Assembly: GCA_024349245.1 (NCBI GenBank)
Contig: JALDNG010000016.1
Location: 5,377,501 to 5,441,500, forward strand
Source: Neodontobutis hainanensis
Taxonomy: Eukaryota > Chordata > Actinopteri > Gobiiformes > Odontobutidae
Direction: 5' to 3'
Length of the DNA: 64,000 nt
Numbering within the stretch: position 1 is the first letter of the stretch; every line of letters begins with the position of its first letter. A program made the position numbers and the translations under genes. Under the pieces are notes generated by a model that saw nothing but the letters and a program-made list of their open reading frames with translations, was not told where the DNA came from and did no database searches. Of this stretch, positions 1 to 13,800 are shown in pieces.

Positions 1-234
1 ATGGTTTCCCAAATTTGAGTGCAGAGCACACTAATGCCCTATAACTACAAGTTGTTAATGCACTGGATTTGTTCCTAATGATCCGTTTGTAAATGGAAAT
101 ATGGTGGAAAGGGGAAAATGCAATAAGCTCTGGCCTTTAACCTGCTCCTTTTGGGCTCTGTCTACTTTGATGAAAGTTATTGTTTGTGAAAAACGTCCTT
201 CTGAATTAACAGCTTTTTTGGTCCCGCACACATA

Positions 235-925
235 AGAAGTTTTATTTATATAGCGCCTTTCCGTAGCTCAAGGTTGCTTTACATTTCACAAATACAGTAC
301 ATACAAACACTTACATATACATCTATATATACACACACATCACATAATACATATAATTGCATTATCCGAAATGCTTGTTAAATAGATATGTTTTTAACTG
401 GGACTTAAATGCACCCACAGATGAGATGTTTCAGAATGTAAGAGGCAGCGCGCATTCTATAATTGAGGAGCATTTATGCTAAATGACCTTCCACCAACAG
501 TAGACAGACGAAACGTGGGATGGACAACAGGCCAAGTTCGGCTGATCTAAGGGACCGGACAGGGCGGTAAGGGGAGAGTAGGTCAGACAGATATTGGGAA
601 CATGACCATTTAATGCTTTGAACGTTAGAAGCAATACTTTAAAGTGTATACGTGATGCTACAGGTAGCCAGTGAAGGTCATGAAGCAGAGGAGTAATGTG
701 AGCAGAGCACCTAGTGGAGGTGAGAACTCTTGCTGCTGAGTTTTGAACATACTGTAATCTTGCGACAAGTTTTTTTGGAAGACCAAGAAATAAAGCATTG
801 CAATAGTCCAGACGTGAAGTGATTAATGCGTGAATTAAGGTTTCAGTATCAGCAATGGTGAGAGAAGATCGGAGACGAGCAATATTACGAAGATGGAAAA
901 AAAGAGTTTAACAAGAGAAGAAATG
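235..925 (-). mobile_element. LINE relic (L2/CR1-like reverse transcriptase C-terminal part)
   Basis: Read on the minus strand, this stretch encodes the C-terminal part of a non-LTR reverse transcriptase with breaks. Recognisable pieces are SRLDYCNALFLGLP near 790-840, a VQNSAARVLT segment near 720-760, and HITPLLHDLHWLPV near 660-710. These are typical of fish L2/CR1-clade LINEs. The 3' end on this strand closes with a GCGCTATATAAATAAA-type tail near 238-258, as in many fish LINE/SINE tails. No open frame of useful length survives, so the copy is dead and 5'-truncated. The clade is recalled from family resemblance and was not tested by alignment. Confidence 0.75.
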
Positions 926-1793
926 TGAATATTTCTTCTTTTTCTTCTCACATCTTTATGGCTTTATCACGTAATCTCGCCATTACTGCGCATGCTCTTC
1001 TGAGCTGCTCGGAGCTCTGCACTGCAGAGCAGCACTTTTGAAATCACGCCCAATGGGCTTTGGTCTGCGACGTCGCTTCACAACGCAGCGCAGCAGTTAG
1101 TGGACCAGTCAAGATGCAATTAAATATTCATGTCCTTTGAGATTATTACTATATGAAGTCAAGATTTGAAAGGCAACATGTCATTCTATTTAACACTTGT
1201 TGAAATGTTGTCACAATTAGTGCTATAAATTTAAACTATGGCCCAAATCATATTTTGTGAGGGTACAGCAAAGTTGACCTTAGTTCATCCTTTAGTTAAA
1301 GTGGACGTTTGTCAGTTGACCTCAATCCAAATCAAGCGGAAGACGGCTGCAGTAAAAGCCTGCCAAAGTGTAAAGCTGAAAATCTACTCTGCAATCCCAT
1401 TTTCATGGTTGTGTTTCAAATCTCTAGTGAGGCCAAATTATGAATTGTCATTCTCCAAATATATCCTCTATTCTAATTTCTCAAATGCATATGAAGCAGC
1501 GTAACGTAATACATTTGCCCATTTTCTAACATAATAAGCCAGTAAAATAATATTTGCCAATAACAAAAGTCCTGAGCGAATAACATAGCAAGTCTAGCTC
1601 TCTCTCCTGTCCCTCTCTCTGTGTGTCTCTCTGTCTGTTGTCTTTCTAGTCTGTCTCTTAATGTGTTTTTTTTTTCTTCAAATTTGAAGTGCTTTATGAG
1701 CATGTCTGTGTAAATACACCGTTGCCAAATCTAGAGTTCAGAATAACAGAAGATTGTAGGAAACATCAATATCAGGATGAACTCAAAATTAAA
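926..1793. other. Noncoding stretch downstream of the SET/recombinase gene
   Basis: I see no supported gene. A GC-richer patch at about 985-1110 contains TGCGCATGCT, resembling an NRF1 site, but there is no adjacent exon to pair it with. A weak polyadenylation-like CATAAA (minus strand) lies at 1693-1698, about 95 bases past the predicted stop of the neighbouring minus-strand gene. No canonical AATAAA was seen nearby. Confidence 0.4.
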
Positions 1794-1834
1794 CTATAGT
1801 TTACAAACTTTTGTTTTCTTTTTATATTTAGGAT
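1794..1834 (-). CDS. Candidate last exon, basic C-terminus
   Basis: If the donor at 1862 is joined to the acceptor CCCAATTAG|ATCC (1835), the frame reads DPKYKKKTKVCKL and then TAG at 1796-1794. This gives a lysine-rich tail. The implied intron is only 28 nt, far below usual vertebrate minima. Both splice sites and the pyrimidine tract are good and the phase is right. The alternative is simple read-through to a stop near 1828. Confidence 0.35.
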
Positions 1835-4800
1835 CTAATTGGGAAAAACAAAAAACACTTACCCAGAGAGTCTGACTCATAGGCTGCCTCAGGGTCACAT
1901 GGTGCCTCAGAGTCTCTGTCGTGGTCGCTGTCTTGGTGCACTTTATCTGCGGAAGATTGGAAGAGGATAGGGAGGAAAATGTCACCACACACTCTCAATA
2001 ATGCCAAAGCAAATAAGCGAAAATAGTCAGATTGTTTAGTATTTGGTACCTTCAGGGTCAATGTAGATGTCATCAAGGGACTTGCCCTTAAATTCTGCCA
2101 GACGTCCCTGCTCCAGAGCCATGAGGACTTTGCTGATTTTCGCTAGTTGGAGTGTGCCCTCAGGCAGTCTGTAAAACTGTCTGTGCACTCTGATGTCATG
2201 TCCAAGAAAATCAGCCAGCTGATCTAACTCTGTGTTTGTGAGGTTAAGGACTTGAGACAGAGTTCCTGTTTGTTTACGTAGTTTTGTTGATGTAAGACTT
2301 TCAGGGCTCTTCGCACCACAGACTTTGGCAAAGTATCTTAGACTATCAGACCCACGAAAGCACATCAAACTGGATGGTCTAGCAAATAGGTATGTGTTTT
2401 TTTGGAGAATCCCACATTCCTGGCGCTTTCTAACGAGCAGATCCAATGCCTGTTGCATTCCTGGGGTCAATAGTACAGGTACTTTCCTTCCCTTTTACCT
2501 CTTATTTCTAGTCTTGAAAATGCTGACAGAGTCTTTTCTCTAGATCTGAGAGTGCAACATTCACATCCTCTTGAGGGTCTGATGGATTGTTAGATAAATA
2601 AGCAGAAAGCGGAATTTTTGACACTTCCCCAGCTCTTCGTCTGTTAAACAAAATGACTTGTGTCAAAATTACCTTTGTTAGCTCTGTATATGTCTGGACG
2701 GAAGTCTCTAAGGTGTCGAGTTAAGTTTGCTGAAAAGAGCTTGTTGATGAGCGTCTAAATAGGAATGGAGTGTCTGGACATCTTTTGTGAATGGAAGTAA
2801 CTGAGGAGTGTTCCACTTAGATTCCTGAAGGGTCCTCAGTGATGCAGAAGATATCAGTTCATTCCACCTGGTTTCATACACTGTGCGAAACTTCCGTGCA
2901 TTTTTTGCTGCACTGTAGTCACTTTGTACATTTGCACGGCTTTCAACAAGCATTGAAATTTTTTTCAAGCTGTATCCAATTTTGAGAGCTAGACTTGGGC
3001 ACTTGTATACATTTGTTTCATCACTGTAGCCTGCCATGTCTCTCACAGCTTGGACAACTTCCATGAAATTTGCAGGTCTGATATGATCTTGAATAGTCTT
3101 TAAGGAAGTGTTTTTTCTTGAGCATATCAGAAGCCTTCCCAGCTCTCTTAACTTCTGACGAATATATTCATGTTTACTGACATCATGTCCTAGTCTGTTG
3201 TATAAATGTTCACCATACTCCATTATACAGGCATCAGATTTCAAAGCAAAATATACCTCATCTTGAACCATGTTGTTCAGCAGCTTCCACAGTTGTTCCT
3301 TCACCCCAGGTGGTGGAGGTGTAGCAAATCCACAGAGGGCCTGGACACGTGTTCTGCCAGGTTTTAGAGGAATACTAGGCTTAAATTTGCAAATCTTCAT
3401 GTGCCTCCAAAGCACCTTTTTTACAAAGAAGCCCTGACAATATGCACAATGCAGAAAATTCTGCACTTGAGATTTGTCCTTTGGTTGCTTCAGGCACAAG
3501 AGTTCCAACACCAGAATTTAATACTTCAACATTGTGTGCAAAGTTGCCCTTGTTTCTCAAATGTTCCATATGCATGCGTCTTTCTTTTGAGCCTTTTGGA
3601 AAGGACACAGCGCTTTCAACCTCTGGCTTGTCTTTATGAGCACGCTCCAGATGCCTTGCCATTTTTATAAACCCCTTCTCACAATACAAACAAAATTGTT
3701 TTTTGTTATACATTCTTGATCCATCCTCTTTTTTAGAAACAGGGGATATGGAAAGTAAACTATCAGTCACCCCACCCAAGGAAGAAACTCTGTCAGGCAG
3801 ATTTTGTTCCAGATCAGGTGCTAAAGTGTCTCCCCCTCCACTCGTTTTTTTGGAGTTACCTGTACTTGTATAAGAGCACCCTCTATTAATAGCTGGTTTC
3901 AAATAGGTGTTGTCAGGTCCATGCAGTGCTCCGTCATCCACCATCTTCCCTATGTTTGGAAATCTCATCAACTTCATTTTCTGGTCAACTGAGACAATAA
4001 TGTCGCCTCCTTCTGAATCGTCAGAAGAATCTTCACCACTCTTAGGAATATATTCTTCTCCACTGTCATCTGACGTGAGATCAAAAAGCTCTTCTGAATC
4101 GAAATCCATTTGCTCTTTCATCTTCAGGACAGAAATAAATAATAGTCAGAACACCAATTAAGCATTTGTCATACACACTTAATATGGGCAAAAAGAAATC
4201 TTAAGCACATGCAAAATTTTCTCTATAGTCTCTATTGTGTGAGTTGCACACCTGTATGCTCTTGGTCCTTCTCAAACGTGGAACAGACCGTCTGTCCTGG
4301 TCATTGAGGACAAGATGAGATTCAGAAATTGGACTCTGTATCTTTGATGTAAAATAAAAATATTGTACTTTACATTTTTAACAAGGTTCTGAGAGATGAA
4401 CCAAAAAAAAAAAAAGGATAAAAATAGAATCAAAAATGTCTGTACCTCACTGCTTTCATTTAGCTTGGAAGGACTGGTTCCTGGACTCTGAGATTCAGTA
4501 TCTGAGTAGTCTACAAGGAAAGGAATGATTCCAACTTTGATTGTTGATGGAACAAGTTGTGATTCATCTAAGGGCTATAAAGGAAATAGTGGAAAATTAA
4601 AAAAACAACAAAAATACAAAAACATTAGAATCATTAGGAGATTTACATAAAAATCGGGATCAACTTCAAAGGGTTGGAATTAAATTGAAATAGATTAGAA
4701 ATTTTAAATAGAGTTGAGACATTTATTTTCTGCTATCAGAGATGAAAAGGACGTTAGATAATTACATGAAAAATTTCCAGGTTAAGTATTTATTATTTTA

Positions 4801-7800
4801 CTGTCCATGTTAAAACATCATTTGGATTAAATTGAAACGGATTGTACCTAACACAAACAGTCATTGTAAATGATATAGTTAAACAATTCCTCATATTACT
4901 TTAAAAAGGTACAAGTTGATTGTGATTTCTCATGAATCAAATGCCTATAATAGGACTGTTATGAACTAAAATTTGATTCACTGGAGAAAGAAAACCCACC
5001 CCATATTTAAATCTGTGCTTGGCAAAATGCTTAACATCAAATTTGCAATAATCTGAAACATACAAAAGATGTTTTTAAATATTTTTACCCATAGGTTGAA
5101 CTTAGTTCTGGTTGATGCATTAGGTGTGTAGATTGTTACAACTGCCAACAAGTGTACATCAAGTGTTACAGCGTTGTACTGACCTGTGGCAGGAGAACTA
5201 GTGTGTACTGTAGAAAGCAAACTTAGCCAGTGTTATAGGCTCTGTGCAATAGAAGGTGTTTTGTTGACTTTATAAATAGAAGAGTCGTATCAGTGTGAGT
5301 AAATGGGCAGAGTGTTACATAGCTAACGTGGTCCCCACAAATAAAGACACCAGACAAGTGTGTAAGATAAAAGCCACAGTAAATAACTGGTTGGTCCCCA
5401 CAGAAGCAGGAAAACCAGACTGTGCTTGGCAACACGTGTGAGGCCAACATTGCACCGATCTAAACTAAACCATGCAGTGTGCACAAGGGCAGACGTTGCA
5501 CATATTTGAAGAAACACTAATGTTCAAACTCAAGAAAGTGATTCCTACCTGCATGATGGAGGATGAAGGTATCTCAGCAGTCTTCTCTGCTGTGTCACAG
5601 GACTCGGCATCACTTGATTGTTCTGCCTGAAATAATAAAATCATCATTAACGAGCAGCTCGTCAAAAGAAACTAATCTATTAAACTAAATTCTGTGCAAC
5701 AGTTTAAAGAGCTGAAGAAATTTACATAGATTTCAATATCTGCTTGCATCTGGTTCCAAATCATACTTCTTTCCATTAGGTTGAACTTAGTTCTGGTTGA
5801 TGCATTAGGTGTGTAGATTGTTACAACTGCCAACAAGTGTACATCAAGTGTTACAGCGTTGTACTGACCTGTGGCAGGAGAACTAGTGTGTACTGTAGAA
5901 AGCAAACTTAGCCAGTGTTATAGGCTCTGTGCAATAGAAGGTGTTTTGTTGACTTTATAAATAAAAGAGTCGTATCAGTGTGAGTAAATGGGCAGAGTGT
6001 TACATAGCTAACGTGGTCCCCACAAATAAAGACACCAGACAAGTGTGTAAGATAAAAGCCACAGTAAATAACTGGTTGGTCCCCACAGAAGCAGGAAAAC
6101 CAGACTGTGCTTGGCAACACGTGTGAGGCCAACATTGCACCGATCTAAACTAAACCATGCAGTGTGCACAAGGGCAGACGTTGCACATATTTGAAGAAAC
6201 ACTAATGTTCAAACTCAAGAAAGTGATTCCTACCTGCATGATGGAGGATGAAGGTATCTCAGCAGTCTTCTCTGCTGTGTCACAGGACTCGGCATCACTT
6301 GATTGTTCTGCCTGAAATAATAAAATCATCATTAACGAGCAGCTCGTCAAAAGAAACTAATCTATTAAACTAAATTCTGTGCAACAGTTTAAAGAGCTGA
6401 AGAAATTTACATAGATTTCAATATCTGCTTGCATCTGGTTCCAAATCATACTTCTTTCCATTAGGTTGAACTTAGTTCTGGTTGATGCATTAGGTGTGTA
6501 GATTGTTACAACTGCCAACAAGTGTACATCAAGTGTTACAGCGTTGTACTGACCTGTGGCAGGAGAACTAGTGTGTACTGTAGAAAGCAAACTTAGCCAG
6601 TGTTATAGGCTCTGTGCAATAGAAGGTGTTTTGTTGACTTTATAAATAAAAGAGTCGTATCAGTGTGAGTAAATGGGCAGAGTGTTACATAGCTAACGTG
6701 GTCCCCACAAATAAAGACACCAGACAAGTGTGTAAGATAAAAGCCACAGTAAATAACTGGTTGGTCCCCACAGAAGCAGGAAAACCAGACTGTGCTTGGC
6801 AACACGTGTGAGGCCAACATTGCACCGATCTAAACTAAACCATGCAGTGTGCACAAGGGCAGACGTTGCACATATTTGAAGAAACACTAATGTTCAAACT
6901 CAAGAAAGTGATTCCTACCTGCATGATGGAGGATGAAGGTATCTCAGCAGTCTTCTCTGCTGTGTCACAGGACTCGGCATCACTTGATTGTTCTGCCTGA
7001 AATAATAAAATCATCATTAACGAGCAGCTCGTCAAAAGAAACTAATCTATTAAACTAAATTCTGTGCAACAGTTTAAAGAGCTGAAGAAATTTACATAGA
7101 TTTCAATATCTGCTTGCATCTGGTTCCAAATCATACTTCTTTCCATTAGGTTGAACTTAGTTCTGGTTGATGCATTAGGTGTGTAGATTGTTACAACTGC
7201 CAACAAGTGTACATCAAGTGTTACAGCGTTGTACTGACCTGTGGCAGGAGAACTAGTGTGTACTGTAGAAAGCAAACTTAGCCAGTGTTATAGGCTCTGT
7301 GCAATAGAAGGTGTTTTGTTGACTTTATAAATAGAAGAGTCGTATCAGTGTGAGTAAATGGGCAGAGTGTTACATAGCTAACGTGGTCCCCACAAATAAA
7401 GACACCAGACAAGTGTGTAAGATAAAAGCCACAGTAAATAACTGGTTGGTCCCCACAGAAGCAGGAAAACCAGACTGTGCTTGGCAACACGTGTGAGGCC
7501 AACATTGCACCGATCTAAACTAAACCATGCAGTGTGCACAAGGGCAGACGTTGCACATATTTGAAGAAACACTAATGTTCAAACTCAAGAAAGTGATTCC
7601 TACCTGCATGATGGAGGATGAAGGTATCTCAGCAGTCTTCTCTGCTGTGTCACAGGACTCGGCATCACTTGATTGTTCTGCCTGAAATAATAAAATCATC
7701 ATTAACGAGCAGCTCGTCAAAAGAAACTAATCTATTAAACTAAATTCTGTGCAACAGTTTAAAGAGCTGAAGAAATTTACATAGATTTCAATATCTGCTT

Positions 7801-10800
7801 GCATCTGGTTCCAAATCATACTTCTTTCCATTAGGTTGAACTTAGTTCTGGTTGATGCATTAGGTGTGTAGATTGTTACAACTGCCAACAAGTGTACATC
7901 AAGTGTTACAGCGTTGTACTGACCTGTGGCAGGAGAACTAGTGTGTACTGTAGAAAGCAAACTTAGCCAGTGTTATAGGCTCTGTGCAATAGAAGGTGTT
8001 TTGTTGACTTTATAAATAAAAGAGTCGTATCAGTGTGAGTAAATGGGCAGAGTGTTACATAGCTAACGTGGTCCCCACAAATAAAGACACCAGACAAGTG
8101 TGTAAGATAAAAGCCACAGTAAATAACTGGTTGGTCCCCACAGAAGCAGGAAAACCAGACTGTGCTTGGCAACACGTGTGAGGCCAACATTGCACCGATC
8201 TAAACTAAACCATGCAGTGTGCACAAGGGCAGACGTTGCACATATTTGAAGAAACACTAATGTTCAAACTCAAGAAAGTGATTCCTACCTGCATGATGGA
8301 GGATGAAGGTATCTCAGCAGTCTTCTCTGCTGTGTCACAGGACTCGGCATCACTTGATTGTTCTGCCTGAAATAATAAAATCATCATTAACGAGCAGCTC
8401 GTCAAAAGAAACTAATCTATTAAACTAAATTCTGTGCAACAGTTTAAAGAGCTGAAGAAATTTACATAGATTTCAATATCTGCTTGCATCTGGTTCCAAA
8501 TCATACTTCTTTCCATTAGGTTGAACTTAGTTCTGGTTGATGCATTAGGTGTGTAGATTGTTACAACTGCCAACAAGTGTACATCAAGTGTTACAGCGTT
8601 GTACTGACCTGTGGCAGGAGAACTAGTGTGTACTGTAGAAAGCAAACTTAGCCAGTGTTATAGGCTCTGTGCAATAGAAGGTGTTTTGTTGACTTTATAA
8701 ATAAAAGAGTCGTATCAGTGTGAGTAAATGGGCAGAGTGTTACATAGCTAACGTGGTCCCCACAAATAAAGACACCAGACAAGTGTGTAAGATAAAAGCC
8801 ACAGTAAATGACTGGTTGGTCCCCACAGAAGCAGGAAAACCAGACTGTGCTTGGCAACACGTGTGAGGCCAACATTGCACCGATCTAAACTAAACCATGC
8901 AGTGTGCACAAGGGCAGACGTTGCACATATTTGAAGAAACACTAATGTTCAAACTCAAGAAAGTGATTCCTACCTGCATGATGGAGGATGAAGGTATCTC
9001 AGCAGTCTTCTCTGCTGTGTCACAGGACTCGGCATCACTTGATTGTTCTGCCTGAAATAATAAAATCATCATTAACGAGCAGCTCGTCAAAAGAAACTAA
9101 TCTATTAAACTAAATTCTGTGCAACAGTTTAAAGAGCTGAAGAAATTTACATAGATTTCAATATCTGCTTGCATCTGGTTCCAAATCATACTTCTTTCCA
9201 TTAGGTTGAACTTAGTTCTGGTTGATGCATTAGGTGTGTAGATTGTTACAACTGCCAACAAGTGTACATCAAGTGTTACAGCGTTGTACTGACCTGTGGC
9301 AGGAGAACTAGTGTGTACTGTAGAAAGCAAACTTAGCCAGTGTTATAGGCTCTGTGCAATAGAAGGTGTTTTGTTGACTTTATAAATAGAAGAGTCGTAT
9401 CAGTGTGAGTAAATGGGCAGAGTGTTACATAGCTAACGTGGTCCCCACAAATAAAGACACCAGACAAGTGTGTAAGATAAAAGCCACAGTAAATAACTGG
9501 TTGGTCCCCACAGAAGCAGGAAAACCAGACTGTGCTTGGCAACACGTGTGAGGCCAACATTGCACCGATCTAAACTAAACCATGCAGTGTGCACAAGGGC
9601 AGACGTTGCACATATTTGAAGAAACACTAATGTTCAAACTCAAGAAAGTGATTCCTACCTGCATGATGGAGGATGAAGGTATCTCAGCAGTCTTCTCTGC
9701 TGTGTCACAGGACTCGGCATCACTTGATTGTTCTGCCTGAAATAATAAAATCATCATTAACGAGCAGCTCGTCAAAAGAAACTAATCTATTAAACTAAAT
9801 TCTGTGCAACAGTTTAAAGAGCTGAAGAAATTTACATAGATTTCAATATCTGCTTGCATCTGGTTCCAAATCATACTTCTTTCCATTAGGTTGAACTTAG
9901 TTCTGGTTGATGCATTAGGTGTGTAGATTGTTACAACTGCCAACAAGTGTACATCAAGTGTTACAGCGTTGTACTGACCTGTGGCAGGAGAACTAGTGTG
10001 TACTGTAGAAAGCAAACTTAGCCAGTGTTATAGGCTCTGTGCAATAGAAGGTGTTTTGTTGACTTTATAAATAGAAGAGTCGTATCAGTGTGAGTAAATG
10101 GGCAGAGTGTTACATAGCTAACGTGGTCCCCACAAATAAAGACACCAGACAAGTGTGTAAGATAAAAGCCACAGTAAATAACTGGTTGGTCCCCACAGAA
10201 GCAGGAAAACCAGACTGTGCTTGGCAACACGTGTGAGGCCAACATTGCACCGATCTAAACTAAACCATGCAGTGTGCACAAGGGCAGACGTTGCACATAT
10301 TTGAAGAAACACTAATGTTCAAACTCAAGAAAGTGATTCCTACCTGCATGATGGAGGATGAAGGTATCTCAGCAGTCTTCTCTGCTGTGTCACAGGACTC
10401 GGCATCACTTGATTGTTCTGCCTGAAATAATAAAATCATCATTAACGAGCAGCTCGTCAAAAGAAACTAATCTATTAAACTAAATTCTGTGCAACAGTTT
10501 AAAGAGCTGAAGAAATTTACATAGATTTCAATATCTGCTTGCATCTGGTTCCAAATCATACTTCTTTCCATTAGGTTGAACTTAGTTCTGGTTGATGCAT
10601 TAGGTGTGTAGATTGTTACAACTGCCAACAAGTGTACATCAAGTGTTACAGCGTTGTACTGACCTGTGGCAGGAGAACTAGTGTGTACTGTAGAAAGCAA
10701 ACTTAGCCAGTGTTATAGGCTCTGTGCAATAGAAGGTGTTTTGTTGACTTTATAAATAAAAGAGTCGTATCAGTGTGAGTAAATGGGCAGAGTGTTACAT

Positions 10801-13800
10801 AGCTAACGTGGTCCCCACAAATAAAGACACCAGACAAGTGTGTAAGATAAAAGCCACAGTAAATAACTGGTTGGTCCCCACAGAAGCAGGAAAACCAGAC
10901 TGTGCTTGGCAACACGTGTGAGGCCAACATTGCACCGATCTAAACTAAACCATGCAGTGTGCACAAGGGCAGACGTTGCACATATTTGAAGAAACACTAA
11001 TGTTCAAACTCAAGAAAGTGATTCCTACCTGCATGATGGAGGATGAAGGTATCTCAGCAGTCTTCTCTGCTGTGTCACAGGACTCGGCATCACTTGATTG
11101 TTCTGCCTGAAATAATAAAATCATCATTAACGAGCAGCTCGTCAAAAGAAACTAATCTATTAAACTAAATTCTGTGCAACAGTTTAAAGAGCTGAAGAAA
11201 TTTACATAGATTTCAATATCTGCTTGCATCTGGTTCCAAATCATACTTCTTTCCATTAGGTTGAACTTAGTTCTGGTTGATGCATTAGGTGTGTAGATTG
11301 TTACAACTGCCAACAAGTGTACATCAAGTGTTACAGCGTTGTACTGACCTGTGGCAGGAGAACTAGTGTGTACTGTAGAAAGCAAACTTAGCCAGTGTTA
11401 TAGGCTCTGTGCAATAGAAGGTGTTTTGTTGACTTTATAAATAGAAGAGTCGTATCAGTGTGAGTAAATGGGCAGAGTGTTACATAGCTAACGTGGTCCC
11501 CACAAATAAAGACACCAGACAAGTGTGTAAGATAAAAGCCACAGTAAATAACTGGTTGGTCCCCACAGAAGCAGGAAAACCAGACTGTGCTTGGCAACAC
11601 GTGTGAGGCCAACATTGCACCGATCTAAACTAAACCATGCAGTGTGCACAAGGGCAGACGTTGCACATATTTGAAGAAACACTAATGTTCAAACTCAAGA
11701 AAGTGATTCCTACCTGCATGATGGAGGATGAAGGTATCTCAGCAGTCTTCTCTGCTGTGTCACAGGACTCGGCATCACTTGATTGTTCTGCCTGAAATAA
11801 TAAAATCATCATTAACGAGCAGCTCGTCAAAAGAAACTAATCTATTAAACTAAATTCTGTGCAACAGTTTAAAGAGCTGAAGAAATTTACATAGATTTCA
11901 ATATCTGCTTGCATCTGGTTCCAAATCATACTTCTTTCCATTAGGTTGAACTTAGTTCTGGTTGATGCATTAGGTGTGTAGATTGTTACAACTGCCAACA
12001 AGTGTACATCAAGTGTTACAGCGTTGTACTGACCTGTGGCAGGAGAACTAGTGTGTACTGTAGAAAGCAAACTTAGCCAGTGTTATAGGCTCTGTGCAAT
12101 AGAAGGTGTTTTGTTGACTTTATAAATAAAAGAGTCGTATCAGTGTGAGTAAATGGGCAGAGTGTTACATAGCTAACGTGGTCCCCACAAATAAAGACAC
12201 CAGACAAGTGTGTAAGATAAAAGCCACAGTAAATAACTGGTTGGTCCCCACAGAAGCAGGAAAACCAGACTGTGCTTGGCAACACGTGTGAGGCCAACAT
12301 TGCACCGATCTAAACTAAACCATGCAGTGTGCACAAGGGCAGACGTTGCACATATTTGAAGAAACACTAATGTTCAAACTCAAGAAAGTGATTCCTACCT
12401 GCATGATGGAGGATGAAGGTATCTCAGCAGTCTTCTCTGCTGTGTCACAGGACTCGGCATCACTTGATTGTTCTGCCTGAAATAATAAAATCATCATTAA
12501 CGAGCAGCTCGTCAAAAGAAACTAATCTATTAAACTAAATTCTGTGCAACAGTTTAAAGAGCTGAAGAAATTTACATAGATTTCAATATCTGCTTGCATC
12601 TGGTTCCAAATCATACTTCTTTCCATTAGGTTGAACTTAGTTCTGGTTGATGCATTAGGTGTGTAGATTGTTACAACTGCCAACAAGTGTACATCAAGTG
12701 TTACAGCGTTGTACTGACCTGTGGCAGGAGAACTAGTGTGTACTGTAGAAAGCAAACTTAGCCAGTGTTATAGGCTCTGTGCAATAGAAGGTGTTTTGTT
12801 GACTTTATAAATAGAAGAGTCGTATCAGTGTGAGTAAATGGGCAGAGTGTTACATAGCTAACGTGGTCCCCACAAATAAAGACACCAGACAAGTGTGTAA
12901 GATAAAAGCCACAGTAAATAACTGGTTGGTCCCCACAGAAGCAGGAAAACCAGACTGTGCTTGGCAACACGTGTGAGGCCAACATTGCACCGATCTAAAC
13001 TAAACCATGCAGTGTGCACAAGGGCAGACGTTGCACATATTTGAAGAAACACTAATGTTCAAACTCAAGAAAGTGATTCCTACCTGCATGATGGAGGATG
13101 AAGGTATCTCAGCAGTCTTCTCTGCTGTGTCACAGGACTCGGCATCACTTGATTGTTCTGCCTGAAATAATAAAATCATCATTAACGAGCAGCTCGTCAA
13201 AAGAAACTAATCTATTAAACTAAATTCTGTGCAACAGTTTAAAGAGCTGAAGAAATTTACATAGATTTCAATATCTGCTTGCATCTGGTTCCAAATCATA
13301 CTTCTTTCCATTAGGTTGAACTTAGTTCTGGTTGATGCATTAGGTGTGTAGATTGTTACAACTGCCAACAAGTGTACATCAAGTGTTACAGCGTTGTACT
13401 GACCTGTGGCAGGAGAACTAGTGTGTACTGTAGAAAGCAAACTTAGCCAGTGTTATAGGCTCTGTGCAATAGAAGGTGTTTTGTTGACTTTATAAATAAA
13501 AGAGTCGTATCAGTGTGAGTAAATGGGCAGAGTGTTACATAGCTAACGTGGTCCCCACAAATAAAGACACCAGACAAGTGTGTAAGATAAAAGCCACAGT
13601 AAATAACTGGTTGGTCCCCACAGAAGCAGGAAAACCAGACTGTGCTTGGCAACACGTGTGAGGCCAACATTGCACGATCTAAACTAAACCATGCAGTGTG
13701 CACAAGGGCAGACGTTGCACATATTTGAAGAAACACTAATGTTCAAACTCAAGAAAGTGATTCCTACCTGCATGATGGAGGATGAAGGTATCTCAGCAGT

